From Acidobacteriaceae bacterium (GTDB lineage: Bacteria; Acidobacteriota; Terriglobia; Bryobacterales; Bryobacteraceae): DNA of 64,000 bases. The notes beneath the pieces were generated by a model. The model saw only the letters and a program-made list of their open reading frames with translations, was not told the origin of the DNA and made no database searches. The stretch covers positions 20,578 to 84,577 of the forward strand of contig JAFAYL010000017.1 in NCBI GenBank assembly GCA_019240405.1, written 5' to 3'. The position numbers and the translations under genes are program-made. Below are positions 33,931 through 43,343 of the stretch, one piece after another. The first letter of the stretch is position 1. Every line of letters begins with the position of its first letter.

Positions 33931-35643
33931 TCAGGTTACCGGTAATCCTAGTCTCTTTTGCAAATGAGCGAGCGCGCCGTGCAGCAGAACTTCTTCGGAA
34001 GCGCGCGTGCGCCGTTCACCGAATTCAACCTTTCCTTCATTGAGCTTCTTCCCGATCGTGACGCGATAAGGAATCCCGATCAGGTCGGCATCTTTGAACT
34101 TGACGCCGGGCCGTTCATCGCGATCGTCCAACAATGCGTCGATCCCGGCTCTTGTGCACTCGGCGTAGAGTAAGTCGGCTGCTTCACGCTGCAGCGGTTC
34201 GCGATAATTCACCGGAGTGATCACCACTGAGAAGGGTGCGATTGAGGCGGGCAGAGCCATTCCGTCTGGATCGTGATAGAGCTCGATTGCGCACGTCAAA
34301 ATTCGTTCAATCCCAATCCCGTAAGAACCCATAATGGGCGTGATTTCTTTACCGTCTTCGCCCAACACGCGCAAGCCCATCGATTCCGCATATTTGTAGC
34401 CAAGCTTGAATATGTGTCCGATCTCGATGGCTTTCACGATCTCGAGCGGGCTGCCACAGTTGGGGCATGCATCTCCAGAAGCGGCTTGCCGCAGGTCGAA
34501 GTATTCCGGCCGGAAGTCTTCGCCGGGGGTCACGTTCCTGAGGTGGTAATCGTCCCGGTTGGCGCCTGTGATCAAGTTGCGCCTGCCTTTCAGCGCGTCG
34601 TCCGCAAGCACCCGCATATTGTTGACGCCCACAGGGCCAAGCGAGCCTGCACTCGCCCCAAACCATTCCACAATTTCTTGTGGATGGGCGGGTCTTAACT
34701 CCGTTGCATGCAAAACGGCGGCGAGCTTCGTCTCGCTCAATTGATGGTCGCCCCGCATCATAATCAAGACCGGTTTCTTATCGACGACCATTGCCAGACT
34801 CTTCATCTGTGAGGTTTCCGGGAGGTTCGTAAATTGCGCGAGATCGGCGATTGTCTTCTGATCCGGCGTGTGAAACTGCTCTGGCTCAAAATTACCATCG
34901 AGATCTGCAGCAAGAGGCTCGCTTGCCCGCGACACAGCTTTTTCGAGATTCGCCCGGTAACCGCAGTTTTGGCAGCGGACAACGAAATCCTCGCCTGCAT
35001 CGGAGGCGATCATGAACTCGTGTGACTCGCTCCCGCCCATGGCTCCCGAGTGAGCTTCTACATCGATATACTCCAGACCGCATCGATCAAAGATCTTGCA
35101 ATATGCGGCGTGATGCTTATCGTATGCGATGTCCAGCCCCTTCGCATCTAAGTCGAAGGTGTAGGAATCTTTCATGATGAACTGGCGCACTCGCAGCAGA
35201 CCGGATTTGGGACGCGGTTCGTCGCGGAATTTTGTCTGAATCTGATACCAGATCTGAGGCAGTTGCTTATAACTGCGGAGTTCTCCGCGCGCGATCGACG
35301 TCACGATCTCTTCATGAGTCATTCCCAGGCAGAGGTCCCGTCCAAAGCGGTCCTTCAGGCGAAACATGTTGTCGCCCATCACTTGCCAGCGGCCGGATTC
35401 CTGCCACAGCTCGGCGGGATGAAGAGCGGCCAACAGCATTTCCTGTCCGCCAATCGCGTTCATCTCTTCGCGTACAATCTGCTCAATTTTCAAAAGAGAG
35501 CGGCGTGCAAGCAGCAGATAATTGTAAATGCCTGCGGAGAGCTGGCGTATGTAACCCGCTCGCAAAAGTAGTTGATGGCTGATCACCTCTGCTTCAGCGG
35601 GGACTTCACGCAGAGTGGGAATAAAAAGGGTGCTCCAAAGCAT
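33931..35643 (-). CDS. proS: Prolyl-tRNA synthetase (bacterial type)
   Basis: 570 residues with the bacterial layout: class II core ([79 protein letters not shown]), a YbaK-like editing insertion in the middle (about 225-385; [20 protein letters not shown]), motif 3 [17 protein letters not shown], then the anticodon-binding domain. It charges tRNA-Pro and edits mischarged alanine. The start is separated from the divergent glyA start by only 33 bases. No strong ribosome-binding site precedes the ATG. Confidence 0.95.
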   Translation of the reverse strand: MLWSTLFIPTLREVPAEAEVISHQLLLRAGYIRQLSAGIYNYLLLARRSLLKIEQIVREEMNAIGGQEMLLAALHPAELWQESGRWQVMGDNMFRLKDRFGRDLCLGMTHEEIVTSIARGELRSYKQLPQIWYQIQTKFRDEPRPKSGLLRVRQFIMKDSYTFDLDAKGLDIAYDKHHAAYCKIFDRCGLEYIDVEAHSGAMGGSESHEFMIASDAGEDFVVRCQNCGYRANLEKAVSRASEPLAADLDGNFEPEQFHTPDQKTIADLAQFTNLPETSQMKSLAMVVDKKPVLIMMRGDHQLSETKLAAVLHATELRPAHPQEIVEWFGASAGSLGPVGVNNMRVLADDALKGRRNLITGANRDDYHLRNVTPGEDFRPEYFDLRQAASGDACPNCGSPLEIVKAIEIGHIFKLGYKYAESMGLRVLGEDGKEITPIMGSYGIGIERILTCAIELYHDPDGMALPASIAPFSVVITPVNYREPLQREAADLLYAECTRAGIDALLDDRDERPGVKFKDADLIGIPYRVTIGKKLNEGKVEFGERRTRASEEVLLHGALAHLQKRLGLPVT

Positions 35644-35676
35644 TCAGGTCTAATAGGACAATTAGAGCAGACGATT

Positions 35677-36966
35677 ATGAATGACCAACAGCGCATGGCG
35701 AGGCCGTTATCGGAAACAGATCCCGAGATTTACGATGCCATTCAGCATGAGGTTGAGCGACAGAACACGAGTCTCGAGCTGATTGCAAGCGAGAACTTCA
35801 CATCGGAAGCCGTGCTCGAAGCGATGGGGAGTGTCTTCACAAACAAATACGCCGAAGGATATCCGGGAAAACGGTATTACGGCGGTTGCGAGTTCACGGA
35901 CATAGTGGAAAACCTGGCGCGCGAGCGCGCGAAGAAGCTCTTCAACGCCGAACATGTGAACGTCCAGCCGCATTCGGGATCGCAGGCGAACGAAGCTGCT
36001 TATGCCTCGGTGCTTCAGCCAGGCGACACGATTCTGGGAATGAATCTGGCGCACGGCGGCCATCTCACACACGGCCATCCGCTCAATTTCTCGGGCAAGC
36101 TCTACAAAGTCGTTGCATATGGTGTAAGGCGTGACGACGAACTGATCGATTATGACGAGCTGGCGCGCCTTGCGGAAGAGCACAAACCGAAGCTCATCAT
36201 TGCCGGCGCGAGTGCTTATTCTCGTGTCATCGATTTCGCGCGATTTCGTAAGATTGCCGATGCCGCAGGCGCGGTCTTCCTGGTCGACATGGCGCATTAT
36301 TCCGGCCTGATAGCCGCCGGTGTATACCCCAATCCCTGCGAGCACGCGGACATCGTTACTTCCACGACGCATAAAACGCTACGCGGCCCACGTGCGGGAG
36401 TCATCTTCTCGAAGGAGAAGTTTGGACCAGCGATCGACAAAGCCGTTTTTCCAGGCGCCCAGGGCGGTCCACTCGTTCACATGATCGCAGCAAAGGCTGT
36501 CTGTTTTCTCGAAGCGCTTTCAGAGGAATTTCGCGCGTATCAACGGCGAGTTTTGGCCAACGCACGAGCGCTGGCGGCATCTCTTCAGGCCGAGGGATTT
36601 CGCGTGGTGAGCGGCGGAACCGATTCGCACATGTTTCTGATCGACGTGTTCGCGAAAGGTCTCAAAGGCAAGGAAGCAGAGAAAGCGCTGGATGATGCGT
36701 ACATCACTGCAAACAAAAATGCTATTCCATTTGATACAAATCCGCCATTGAATCCAAGCGGTATCCGTCTAGGAAGCCCCGCGGTGACCACACGCGGCTT
36801 TCGGGAATCGGAAATGACGGAGGTTGGAAAGCTGATCGCGCGTGTGCTCAACAACGTGAAATCGCAGGAGGCTCTCAGCGAAGCGCGTAAACGTGTCGCT
36901 GCGCTTACAGACCGATTCCCGCTGTACGCGTGGAAACACCAACTCGCGACGACCACTGCGCGGTGA
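35677..36966 (+). CDS. glyA: Serine hydroxymethyltransferase
   Basis: 429 residues from the ATG at 35677; the frame continues upstream into the 5' end of proS but that part is not SHMT-like. Canonical PLP fold-type [71 protein letters not shown], and the PLP lysine in [14 protein letters not shown]. The C-terminus has [15 protein letters not shown] and [14 protein letters not shown]. It interconverts serine and glycine with tetrahydrofolate. Its last codons overlap the GTG start of ubiX. Confidence 0.95.
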   Translation: MNDQQRMARPLSETDPEIYDAIQHEVERQNTSLELIASENFTSEAVLEAMGSVFTNKYAEGYPGKRYYGGCEFTDIVENLARERAKKLFNAEHVNVQPHSGSQANEAAYASVLQPGDTILGMNLAHGGHLTHGHPLNFSGKLYKVVAYGVRRDDELIDYDELARLAEEHKPKLIIAGASAYSRVIDFARFRKIADAAGAVFLVDMAHYSGLIAAGVYPNPCEHADIVTSTTHKTLRGPRAGVIFSKEKFGPAIDKAVFPGAQGGPLVHMIAAKAVCFLEALSEEFRAYQRRVLANARALAASLQAEGFRVVSGGTDSHMFLIDVFAKGLKGKEAEKALDDAYITANKNAIPFDTNPPLNPSGIRLGSPAVTTRGFRESEMTEVGKLIARVLNNVKSQEALSEARKRVAALTDRFPLYAWKHQLATTTAR

Positions 36967-37550
36967 CGGACTCGATCGGAGCGACTGGACTTAAGCAACG
37001 GATCGTAGTGGGCGTTAGCGGTGCAACAGGCATCGTCTACGCTGTGCAATTGCTACGAAGGCTTCGCGAGGTCGACGTTGAGAGTCACCTGGTTGTATCG
37101 AAAGCTGGGGATCTGACGCGCACCTACGAGACGCCATTGTCGATGCAGCAACTGCGTGCCTTAGCGGATGTAAATTATCGGGTGGGTGACGTATCGGCGG
37201 CCATTTCGAGCGGCTCATTCAAGACAATGGGCATGATCATTGCACCCTGCTCAATGCGGACATTAGCTGAGATTGCGATGGGCATGAGCAGCAGTCTCCT
37301 GACGCGCGCCGCGGATGTCACCTTGAAGGAGCGGCGAAAGCTTGTTCTGCTGCCTCGCGAAACGCCCCTGCACGCGGGACACTTGCGAAACATGCTGGCC
37401 GTCACGGAAATGGGCGGAATCGTCATGCCTCCCGTGCCAGCGTTTTATTTGAAACCGGCAACCATCGATGATTTAGTCGATCACACGGTGTGCCGCGTGC
37501 TGGATTTGTTCGGGATTGACGTGCCGGGCGTGAAGCGGTGGGGCGAATGA
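36963..37550 (+). CDS. ubiX: Flavin prenyltransferase UbiX
   Basis: 195 residues from a GTG overlapping the glyA stop (GTGA); an ATG at 36930 in the same frame would overlap by 37 bases. Family motifs are present: [57 protein letters not shown]. UbiX attaches a dimethylallyl group to FMN to form prenylated FMN, the cofactor of UbiD-type decarboxylases. No ubiD is seen in this window. The coupling to glyA suggests a shared transcript without an obvious pathway link. Confidence 0.93.
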   Translation: MTDSIGATGLKQRIVVGVSGATGIVYAVQLLRRLREVDVESHLVVSKAGDLTRTYETPLSMQQLRALADVNYRVGDVSAAISSGSFKTMGMIIAPCSMRTLAEIAMGMSSSLLTRAADVTLKERRKLVLLPRETPLHAGHLRNMLAVTEMGGIVMPPVPAFYLKPATIDDLVDHTVCRVLDLFGIDVPGVKRWGE

Positions 37551-37555
37551 TCCGG

Positions 37556-38404
37556 CTATGACGTGCGAGTGTGCGCGATTTCGGGAGCCTCTTCAATCGG
37601 GTACTGCAGGGCGCCTTCGGGTTCGAGATAGAAGTGCGTCAGATCCTCCTTCAAAATTTGGAGGGCCGCTTCCGGAGTATCAGCAGTCTTAAACAAATTG
37701 AGATCTTCCTTGGAAATGACATCGTGTTTCACAAGGGCACTGAAATTCAGAATCTCGTTCCAGAACTCCGGTCCATAGAGAACAATCAAGATTTTGCTTT
37801 CAAGTTTCTGAGTTTGCGCCAGGGTAAGAATTTCCATCAGCTCATCGAGCGTGCCAAAACCGCCGGGAAATACGACCAGCGCCTTAGCCGGGTACGCGAA
37901 CCAAAACTTTCGCATAAAGAAGTAGTGGAATTCGAAACTCAGCTCCGGCGTGATGTATTGATTAGGGCGCTGTTCGTGAGGGAGGCCGATGTTCAGGCCG
38001 ATAGTTTTTCCGCCGGCATCCCGCGCGCCCCGGTTTGCGGCTTCCATAATTCCAGGGCCACCACCGGAGCAAACGACAAATCGGCGGCGAGCCTCTGAGC
38101 AGGGACCCGGTTTAGAAATGGATATGCCCCATTCCGTAACAAGCCGGGCGAGCTCACGCGCTTCACGATAATAACGGCCGAGAGGTCCGTCCTCCTGGAT
38201 GCGCGCGGAGCCGAAGAACACAATCGTATCCTGAATTTTTTCCTCCTGAAGGTGTGCAAGCGGCCACAAGTACTCCGAGAGGATGCGGAGCGGGCGGGAG
38301 TCGGGGCTCTGCAGAAAAGCCTCTTCGCGGTAAGCAAGCGGACGGCGAAATGCCTCCAGCTCGGGACCATTCAAGGTAGCCCCTGGGTCGTGATCGGTAC
38401 TCAA
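37556..38404 (-). CDS. LOG-family protein (TIGR00730-like nucleotide phosphoribohydrolase)
   Basis: 282 residues, start TTG at 38404. The Rossmann-like LOG fold shows TIVFFGSARI, VVCSGGGPGIMEAANRGARD and the diagnostic PGGFGTLDELMEIL. LOG proteins release free bases from nucleoside monophosphates (known for cytokinin activation), and many bacterial members were once annotated as lysine decarboxylases. This one has an N-terminal extension of about 60 residues and a long C-terminal helix, consistent with the longer bacterial branch. It is convergent with ubiX, 5 bases apart, and divergent from manA. Actual substrate unknown. Confidence 0.88.
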   Translation of the reverse strand: MSTDHDPGATLNGPELEAFRRPLAYREEAFLQSPDSRPLRILSEYLWPLAHLQEEKIQDTIVFFGSARIQEDGPLGRYYREARELARLVTEWGISISKPGPCSEARRRFVVCSGGGPGIMEAANRGARDAGGKTIGLNIGLPHEQRPNQYITPELSFEFHYFFMRKFWFAYPAKALVVFPGGFGTLDELMEILTLAQTQKLESKILIVLYGPEFWNEILNFSALVKHDVISKEDLNLFKTADTPEAALQILKEDLTHFYLEPEGALQYPIEEAPEIAHTRTS

Positions 38405-38446
38405 CGCTTCGATTGTCGCATCGGATTGTTAAGATTCTGAACGAAC

Positions 38447-39397
38447 ATGGCCGCACTAGCTCTGGATAAACCGATTCAGCTCATGCCGATCTTTCGCGAG
38501 CGCGTTTGGGGCCGCGAAAGCTTAGCGCCATATTTCCCCATCACTCCCCGCAACGAACCCATCGGCGAGGTTTGGTTCACCGCTGAGGAGAATCTCACTT
38601 CGGTTGATCGGACGCTAGGCGATTTGATCCGGGAACATCCGGAAATTCTGGGAAGCGGCGCCGACTTTCGATATCCGAATATCTGCCCGCTGCTTCTGAA
38701 ACTGATCTTCACGAATGACCGCCTATCCGTTCAAGTGCACCCCGATGATGAGTATGCGGCAAAACATCACCAATCGTTAGGGAAAACGGAGGCTTGGTAC
38801 ATTCTGGAAGCGAATCCGCTGGGAAAGATTGCACTGGGATTCAGCGAAGCTCTCTTGCGGGATAGGTTACGTCAAGCAGCTCAATCGGGTGAAATCGAGC
38901 ATCTGCTTGATTGGCACTCCGTCGCGGCGGGAGATGCAGTATTTGTGCCGGCCGGAACGATCCACGCAATTGGCGAAGGCCTAATAATCTGCGAAATCCA
39001 AGAGAATTCAGATATCACATACCGCCTTTATGACTTTGGCCGAGGGCGTGAATTGCATCTCGAGCATGCAATTGAAGTCGCCAGGCTTGACCCACAAACT
39101 TCCTGTGGGAAGCGTGTTGCGCTGAGCTACTGGCGCGAAGAGCTGGTTGCTTGTTCTTACTTTCGACTCGAGCGGCTGGTACCGAAGCGAGTCATTCAAA
39201 TCGACGGCAGTTTGCCATATTATTCACTCCTTCTTTGCGTGAAAGGCTCCGGGCGCGTTGCGCAAGAAGAGTTCACTGAGGGACAGGCATGGCTGATTCC
39301 AGCGGGAGGTGCTTCATACCGTTTCGAAGGAACAGGTTCAGAATGGATCCTCGCGTATAAGTCAGATCAGCCGATGATGGCAATTCAGGGCGAGTGA
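38447..39397 (+). CDS. manA: Mannose-6-phosphate isomerase, class I
   Basis: 316 residues, the short bacterial form. Zinc-site segments are visible: LLLKLIFTNDRLSVQVHPDD (Gln/His), KTEAWYILEA (Glu) and VFVPAGTIHAIGEGLIICEI (His). The cupin C-terminus is intact. It interconverts mannose 6-phosphate and fructose 6-phosphate, feeding GDP-mannose and surface polysaccharides. It starts 42 bases from the divergent LOG gene and ends 3 bases before the stop of hpnD, so it converges on the hopanoid operon with no room for a terminator between the coding regions. Confidence 0.9.
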   Translation: MAALALDKPIQLMPIFRERVWGRESLAPYFPITPRNEPIGEVWFTAEENLTSVDRTLGDLIREHPEILGSGADFRYPNICPLLLKLIFTNDRLSVQVHPDDEYAAKHHQSLGKTEAWYILEANPLGKIALGFSEALLRDRLRQAAQSGEIEHLLDWHSVAAGDAVFVPAGTIHAIGEGLIICEIQENSDITYRLYDFGRGRELHLEHAIEVARLDPQTSCGKRVALSYWREELVACSYFRLERLVPKRVIQIDGSLPYYSLLLCVKGSGRVAQEEFTEGQAWLIPAGGASYRFEGTGSEWILAYKSDQPMMAIQGE

Positions 39398-39400
39398 TCG

Positions 39401-40282
39401 TCAGTATACAGATGCACGAAGCAAAATGGCGATCTTGGTTCGGGCCGGAACATTAATGCGCCGACTAAGAACAGCATAATTCGCCTTTTCGATTCTCGAG
39501 AGCAGATTCAGATAAATTGAACGGAGCGCCCATAGGGATCGCCGACTTTTTGGAGCGACCAAATTACCGAGCGAAGCCGATTCCCGATAGTATGCGCGCG
39601 TCCGGGCGGCTTCGAAACGCATAAGATCGCGGAACGCGTTGTCCTCTTTGCCCGACCGCAGTTGATCGAATGGAACAGAAAACATCTCAAGATCTTCATA
39701 AGGAAGATAGACACGCCCAAGCTCTGCATCCTCGCGCACATCGCGCAGAATGTTCGTTAATTGAAATGCCACGCCACACTTTTCCGCGAGCAATAGCGCT
39801 TTGACTGATTCGAAGCCAAAGATATGCACGATTACGAGACCAACAACAGACGCAACCTGATAACAGTAACGATAAAGCTCTTCAAAAGTTTGTATCTGGC
39901 GCGGATCCAGGTCTGACGTAATCCCATCAATCATCTCGTGAAAAAATCGATGCGGAATCGAATATCGCTGGACCGTGTTGTGAAAGGCCGGCCAAATCGG
40001 ATTCGTTGGAACATCCCCCGCCAGTGCGCTATCCAGTTCAAGACGCCACTCAGCGATGCTTTGCCGAACGCCCGTTTTATCAGAGCTACCGGGGGCGTCA
40101 CTGAGATCGTCACAATGGCGCATGAACGCGTAAATCGCGCACATCGCGTCCCGTCGGGGCTTCTCAAGGAGAAGAAATGAATAATAAAAGTTCTTGGCAC
40201 GCGTTCGCGCAATTTGCCGGCAATATCGATATGACTCCTCGATGGAGCGAGTCCTCAGAGCGGGAGCAGTCGCGGAAGACAT
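39401..40282 (-). CDS. hpnD: Presqualene diphosphate synthase HpnD
   Basis: About 293 residues from the ATG at 40282, overlapping hpnC by 28 bases; an upstream start at 40321 would add 13 atypical residues. Trans-isoprenyl synthase fold with both Asp-rich motifs: YAFMRHCDDLSD and QLTNILRDVREDAELGRVYL. RTRAKNFYYSFLLLEKPRRD and EMIDGITSDL fit the HpnD branch, which condenses two farnesyl diphosphates to presqualene diphosphate, the first step of the HpnD-HpnC-HpnE squalene route. It is the last gene of the ten-gene operon. The assignment as HpnD against HpnC is by motif comparison between the two. Confidence 0.88.
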   Translation of the reverse strand: MSSATAPALRTRSIEESYRYCRQIARTRAKNFYYSFLLLEKPRRDAMCAIYAFMRHCDDLSDAPGSSDKTGVRQSIAEWRLELDSALAGDVPTNPIWPAFHNTVQRYSIPHRFFHEMIDGITSDLDPRQIQTFEELYRYCYQVASVVGLVIVHIFGFESVKALLLAEKCGVAFQLTNILRDVREDAELGRVYLPYEDLEMFSVPFDQLRSGKEDNAFRDLMRFEAARTRAYYRESASLGNLVAPKSRRSLWALRSIYLNLLSRIEKANYAVLSRRINVPARTKIAILLRASVY

Positions 40283-41178
40283 CGAAGAAAAATACCAACA
40301 CGTTCCGCTTTGGAGATGCACGGGCGGCGTTCGAGAACGTTGTAACGCTGCGACCGAATTTTTTCGAGGATTTTCATACCGCCGCGACTGAACAGCTCAA
40401 TATCCAGAGCCAGTCGCCGATCGACAATATCCACGAGAGGCAGACCGCGAATAAAGAGATCTTCGGCAATGCCGATTGCCTCCTGCATTACCGCTTCAAA
40501 GTTGTGATTATGTTCGCGAGCAAACAGCTGTTCAACTGAGCAGCCGTGTTTCGCCAGCAGATCTATAGGCAAATAGACCCGATTCTTTTCCAAATCGATA
40601 CTTACGTCCTGCCAGTGATTCGCCAGTTGAAGAGCCGTACACGTGTAATCGGAGAGGCGTTGGCGCTCAGAGTCGCGGTATCCGCAGAGATAGAGAACGA
40701 GATGGCCGACCGGATTCGCCGAATTTACGCAGTAACCAAATACGTCGTCCATGGTCTGGTAACGGCCGACGATCTGATCCTGTTCGAACGCCCGAATGAG
40801 ACGATCGAAAGGCTCTATGGGTATTCGGTACCGCTCTGCAGTTCCTTTCAGAGCCACAAAAACAGGATGCGCGGCTTCGCCGTTAAACATGGCCTCGAGT
40901 TCACTCCGCCACCACGCAAGCAAACGCAAACTTTCCGCGGGATCGCCAATTTCATCGCCCAGATCATCGGCCCAGCGGCAATAGGCGTACACATTGTAGA
41001 AATCCTGGTGTAGATGCTTGGGAAGAAGTAAGCTCACCACGTGGAAGTTTTCATAATGGTGAGTAGCGAGCCAGCGGGTATATTCAAGCGCTTCGGTTTC
41101 GAAGCGAGGCGCAAGCCCTACGCTCTCGGGCGGAATCTGGCGGATGTAGTCTTTGGGCTGTAAATGTGCGACAGGCAC
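40255..41178 (-). CDS. hpnC: Hydroxysqualene synthase HpnC
   Basis: 307 residues, GTG start 7 bases after the preceding dehydrogenase stop. Trans-isoprenyl synthase fold with the HpnC-like motifs YNVYAYCRWADDLGDEIGD and TALQLANHWQDVSIDLEKNR, HYENFHVVSLLLPK at the N-terminus and DQIVGRYQTMDDVFGYC in the middle. HpnC turns presqualene diphosphate into hydroxysqualene. Its 3' end overlaps hpnD, so the pair is translationally coupled. The usual third partner HpnE (a FAD enzyme that reduces hydroxysqualene to squalene) is not in this window. Confidence 0.9.
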   Translation of the reverse strand: MPVAHLQPKDYIRQIPPESVGLAPRFETEALEYTRWLATHHYENFHVVSLLLPKHLHQDFYNVYAYCRWADDLGDEIGDPAESLRLLAWWRSELEAMFNGEAAHPVFVALKGTAERYRIPIEPFDRLIRAFEQDQIVGRYQTMDDVFGYCVNSANPVGHLVLYLCGYRDSERQRLSDYTCTALQLANHWQDVSIDLEKNRVYLPIDLLAKHGCSVEQLFAREHNHNFEAVMQEAIGIAEDLFIRGLPLVDIVDRRLALDIELFSRGGMKILEKIRSQRYNVLERRPCISKAERVGIFLRCLPRLLPL

Positions 41179-41185
41179 TCTTGGG

Positions 41186-42274
41186 TTAGGGGAGAATGGC
41201 GGTCTTGATCTGTCCGTTCCGGTTATGAGCGAGATCTTTCAAAACCTCAGGAAGGCGGCTGAGCGGCTCTTCATGATTCACGAAGTGATTGGCCGTCACG
41301 GTGCCATCGGCGATGACGCCCAGAGCGCGGCGGATGTAGTCAGGCGTGTGGTGAAAGCTAGCTTTGCAGGTGAGTTCCGAGTAGTGCAGGAGATTAGTAT
41401 CCAGAGCCACTTTCGTCCCCGTAGGACAACCCCCGAAGAAATTGATCACTCCGCCCTTTCGTACAAGCTGCGTAGCGAGTTCCCATGCCTCAGGGCGCCC
41501 CACGGCCTCTATGACCACGTCCGCGCCTCGTCCCCCAGTATGGGACCGCACTTCGGATATCAGAGCGCCGTTGTCGCCGAAGACGACGCCCTGATCGGCG
41601 CCTAGCATCACGGCTCGATCAACTTGCTCTATACGTCGAGCGATCGCGATGACACGCGCGCCAAATGTCCACTTTGCCAATCGAACAAACATCAGCCCGA
41701 TGGGCCCAAGCCCCATAATCGCGACTATGTCGCCGGCCCGAAGATTGCTTTCATCTAAGCCGCGCAAAGCGCACGCGAGCGGCTCGACCAAAGCAGCATC
41801 CTTGTATGCCAAATCATCTGCAATCCTGTATGTGTTACGCCGGACGATTCTTTCAGGCAGGCGGATGAACTCGGCGTATGCTCCATTGTTGAACAGCAAA
41901 TCTTCGCAAAGGTTTTGCTGGTTGTGCTGGCAAAAAAAGCATTGATCGCATGGAGCGGAATTAGCAGCAACAATACGCTCCCCGACCGTAAATCCTGTAA
42001 CGCCGTCTCCGATTGCAACAACATCGCCTGCCATCTCATGGCCGAAAAGCGCCGGCGGAATGATCATCTTGGCGTGGTAGCCGCGACGGAAAACTTTTAT
42101 GTCGGTGCCACACGTAAGCGCGGTCCGCACGCGAACCAACAGCTCGCCGGGGCCGATAGTAGGTACTGGGACATCCTCCAGCCGAACGTCTTCTTTCCCA
42201 TAGAGCACGGCCGCTTGCATTCTCGTTTTGGAAATCTTAGTAGCCGTTGAACGCGGCGCAGTCAATTCCACCAT
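41186..42274 (-). CDS. Zinc-dependent MDR dehydrogenase, hopanoid operon copy 2
   Basis: 362 residues. Medium-chain dehydrogenase/reductase with catalytic zinc ligands in LTCGTDIKVFRR and LFGHEMAGDV, structural zinc cysteines in CDQCFFCQHNQQNLC, and the nucleotide fold IMGLGPIGLMFVRLAK. It resembles sorbitol/threonine dehydrogenases, enzymes that act on polyols or hydroxy compounds. The ATG directly follows the stop of the other dehydrogenase (TAGATG), with AGGAG upstream. It sits between hpnG and hpnC in the hopanoid operon, which suggests a role on the hopanoid side chain; that is inference. The preference for NAD or NADP cannot be read safely. Confidence 0.85.
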   Translation of the reverse strand: MVELTAPRSTATKISKTRMQAAVLYGKEDVRLEDVPVPTIGPGELLVRVRTALTCGTDIKVFRRGYHAKMIIPPALFGHEMAGDVVAIGDGVTGFTVGERIVAANSAPCDQCFFCQHNQQNLCEDLLFNNGAYAEFIRLPERIVRRNTYRIADDLAYKDAALVEPLACALRGLDESNLRAGDIVAIMGLGPIGLMFVRLAKWTFGARVIAIARRIEQVDRAVMLGADQGVVFGDNGALISEVRSHTGGRGADVVIEAVGRPEAWELATQLVRKGGVINFFGGCPTGTKVALDTNLLHYSELTCKASFHHTPDYIRRALGVIADGTVTANHFVNHEEPLSRLPEVLKDLAHNRNGQIKTAILP

Positions 42275-43327
42275 CTACGTGTTCTCCTGAGGATGGACGA
42301 CCACCTTCAGGGATCGCTCCGTTGGATGCTGCGCGAGGGCGATGCCGCGCTCGATATTGGCGAGAGAAACGCGGTCCGAAATAAGTTGCTCGAGCGGCAG
42401 CTCCCCACTGAAAACGAGGCGAGCGGATTCGTGCTGAAGGTCGATATCCGCGCTGTAGGAGCCAAACAGAACACGCTCGCCAACGCACACATCTGCCCCG
42501 GAGATTTCGATACGTTCCGATGCCGAGGTCTGTGCAAACAGTAATACTTTTGCACCCGGGCGAGAGATGCGCAAAGCCTGTTCAACAACTCCTTTCGCAT
42601 TTGAAGCGACAATCACAGCATCCGCGCCGCGTCCACCAGTGTGATCCTGTACCGCGGTCTCAAATTCGGGGCCACGCGGATCGAAGGCCGCTGCTCCGAA
42701 GCGTTTGGAAAAATTCCGTCGAAACTCAACCGTATCGGTGGCAAGAACAGCAGCGCCCGTTCGTTTGACCAAAAGCGTGAAAATGAGGCCAATCGGTCCC
42801 TGCCCCAGTATGGCCACGACATCGCCTGCATTCGGGTCCAGCACTCCCATGGCCTTCAAACAGGTGTTAACAGGTTCCACCCAGCAGGCCTGATCGAAAG
42901 ACACGCCTTCAGGAATCAGTTCCATGCCGCCATCAACGACCCAGTCCATGACGCAAGCATATTGGGAAAAGCCGCCTCCGGCAGGCTCATAGCCCGCGGT
43001 CACACCGACTTTTTTGTAGCCCGAACATTGAGCATACAGGCGATTCCTGCAATAGAAACAGTTTCCGCAGGGTACGTGATGAAACACAATAACGCGATCC
43101 CCCGGAACGTATTTTGTTACGTGTTCACCCACGGTCGCGACAACTCCCGCCGTCTCGTGCCCATAAATACGAGGTGGCGGCAGAAGGTCGTGTTCAATCT
43201 TCTTTAAATCGGTATGGCAGATTCCGCAACTCTCGATACGAATCAGAATTTCGCGCGGCCCCACGCGAGGGACGTCGATAAATTCGACCGAGATCCGGCC
43301 AGAGCCCCGATAAACCGCCGCTCTCAT
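42275..43327 (-). CDS. Zinc-dependent MDR dehydrogenase, hopanoid operon copy 1
   Basis: About 350 residues from the ATG at 43327, chosen because the longer frame to 43402 runs into hpnG. Catalytic zinc ligands in ESCGICHTDLKKIEH and IYGHETAGVV, structural zinc cysteines in CGNCFYCRNRLYAQC, nucleotide-binding ILGQGPIGLIFTLLVKRTG. Related to but clearly distinct from copy 2 (different loops and insertion before the Rossmann domain, VMDWVVDGGMELIPEGVSFD). It starts 16 bases after hpnG. Polyol-dehydrogenase-like sequence plus position make it a candidate for reducing the sugar-derived aldehyde end of ribosylhopane. Not known from the literature that I can recall. Confidence 0.85.
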   Translation of the reverse strand: MRAAVYRGSGRISVEFIDVPRVGPREILIRIESCGICHTDLKKIEHDLLPPPRIYGHETAGVVATVGEHVTKYVPGDRVIVFHHVPCGNCFYCRNRLYAQCSGYKKVGVTAGYEPAGGGFSQYACVMDWVVDGGMELIPEGVSFDQACWVEPVNTCLKAMGVLDPNAGDVVAILGQGPIGLIFTLLVKRTGAAVLATDTVEFRRNFSKRFGAAAFDPRGPEFETAVQDHTGGRGADAVIVASNAKGVVEQALRISRPGAKVLLFAQTSASERIEISGADVCVGERVLFGSYSADIDLQHESARLVFSGELPLEQLISDRVSLANIERGIALAQHPTERSLKVVVHPQENT

Positions 43328-43343
43328 GGAACGAGGTAAATCC

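Noticed and set aside
35572..35676. Longer glyA start at 35572
   Set aside because: The added residues overlap proS and do not resemble the SHMT N-terminus; ATG 35677 gives the normal start.
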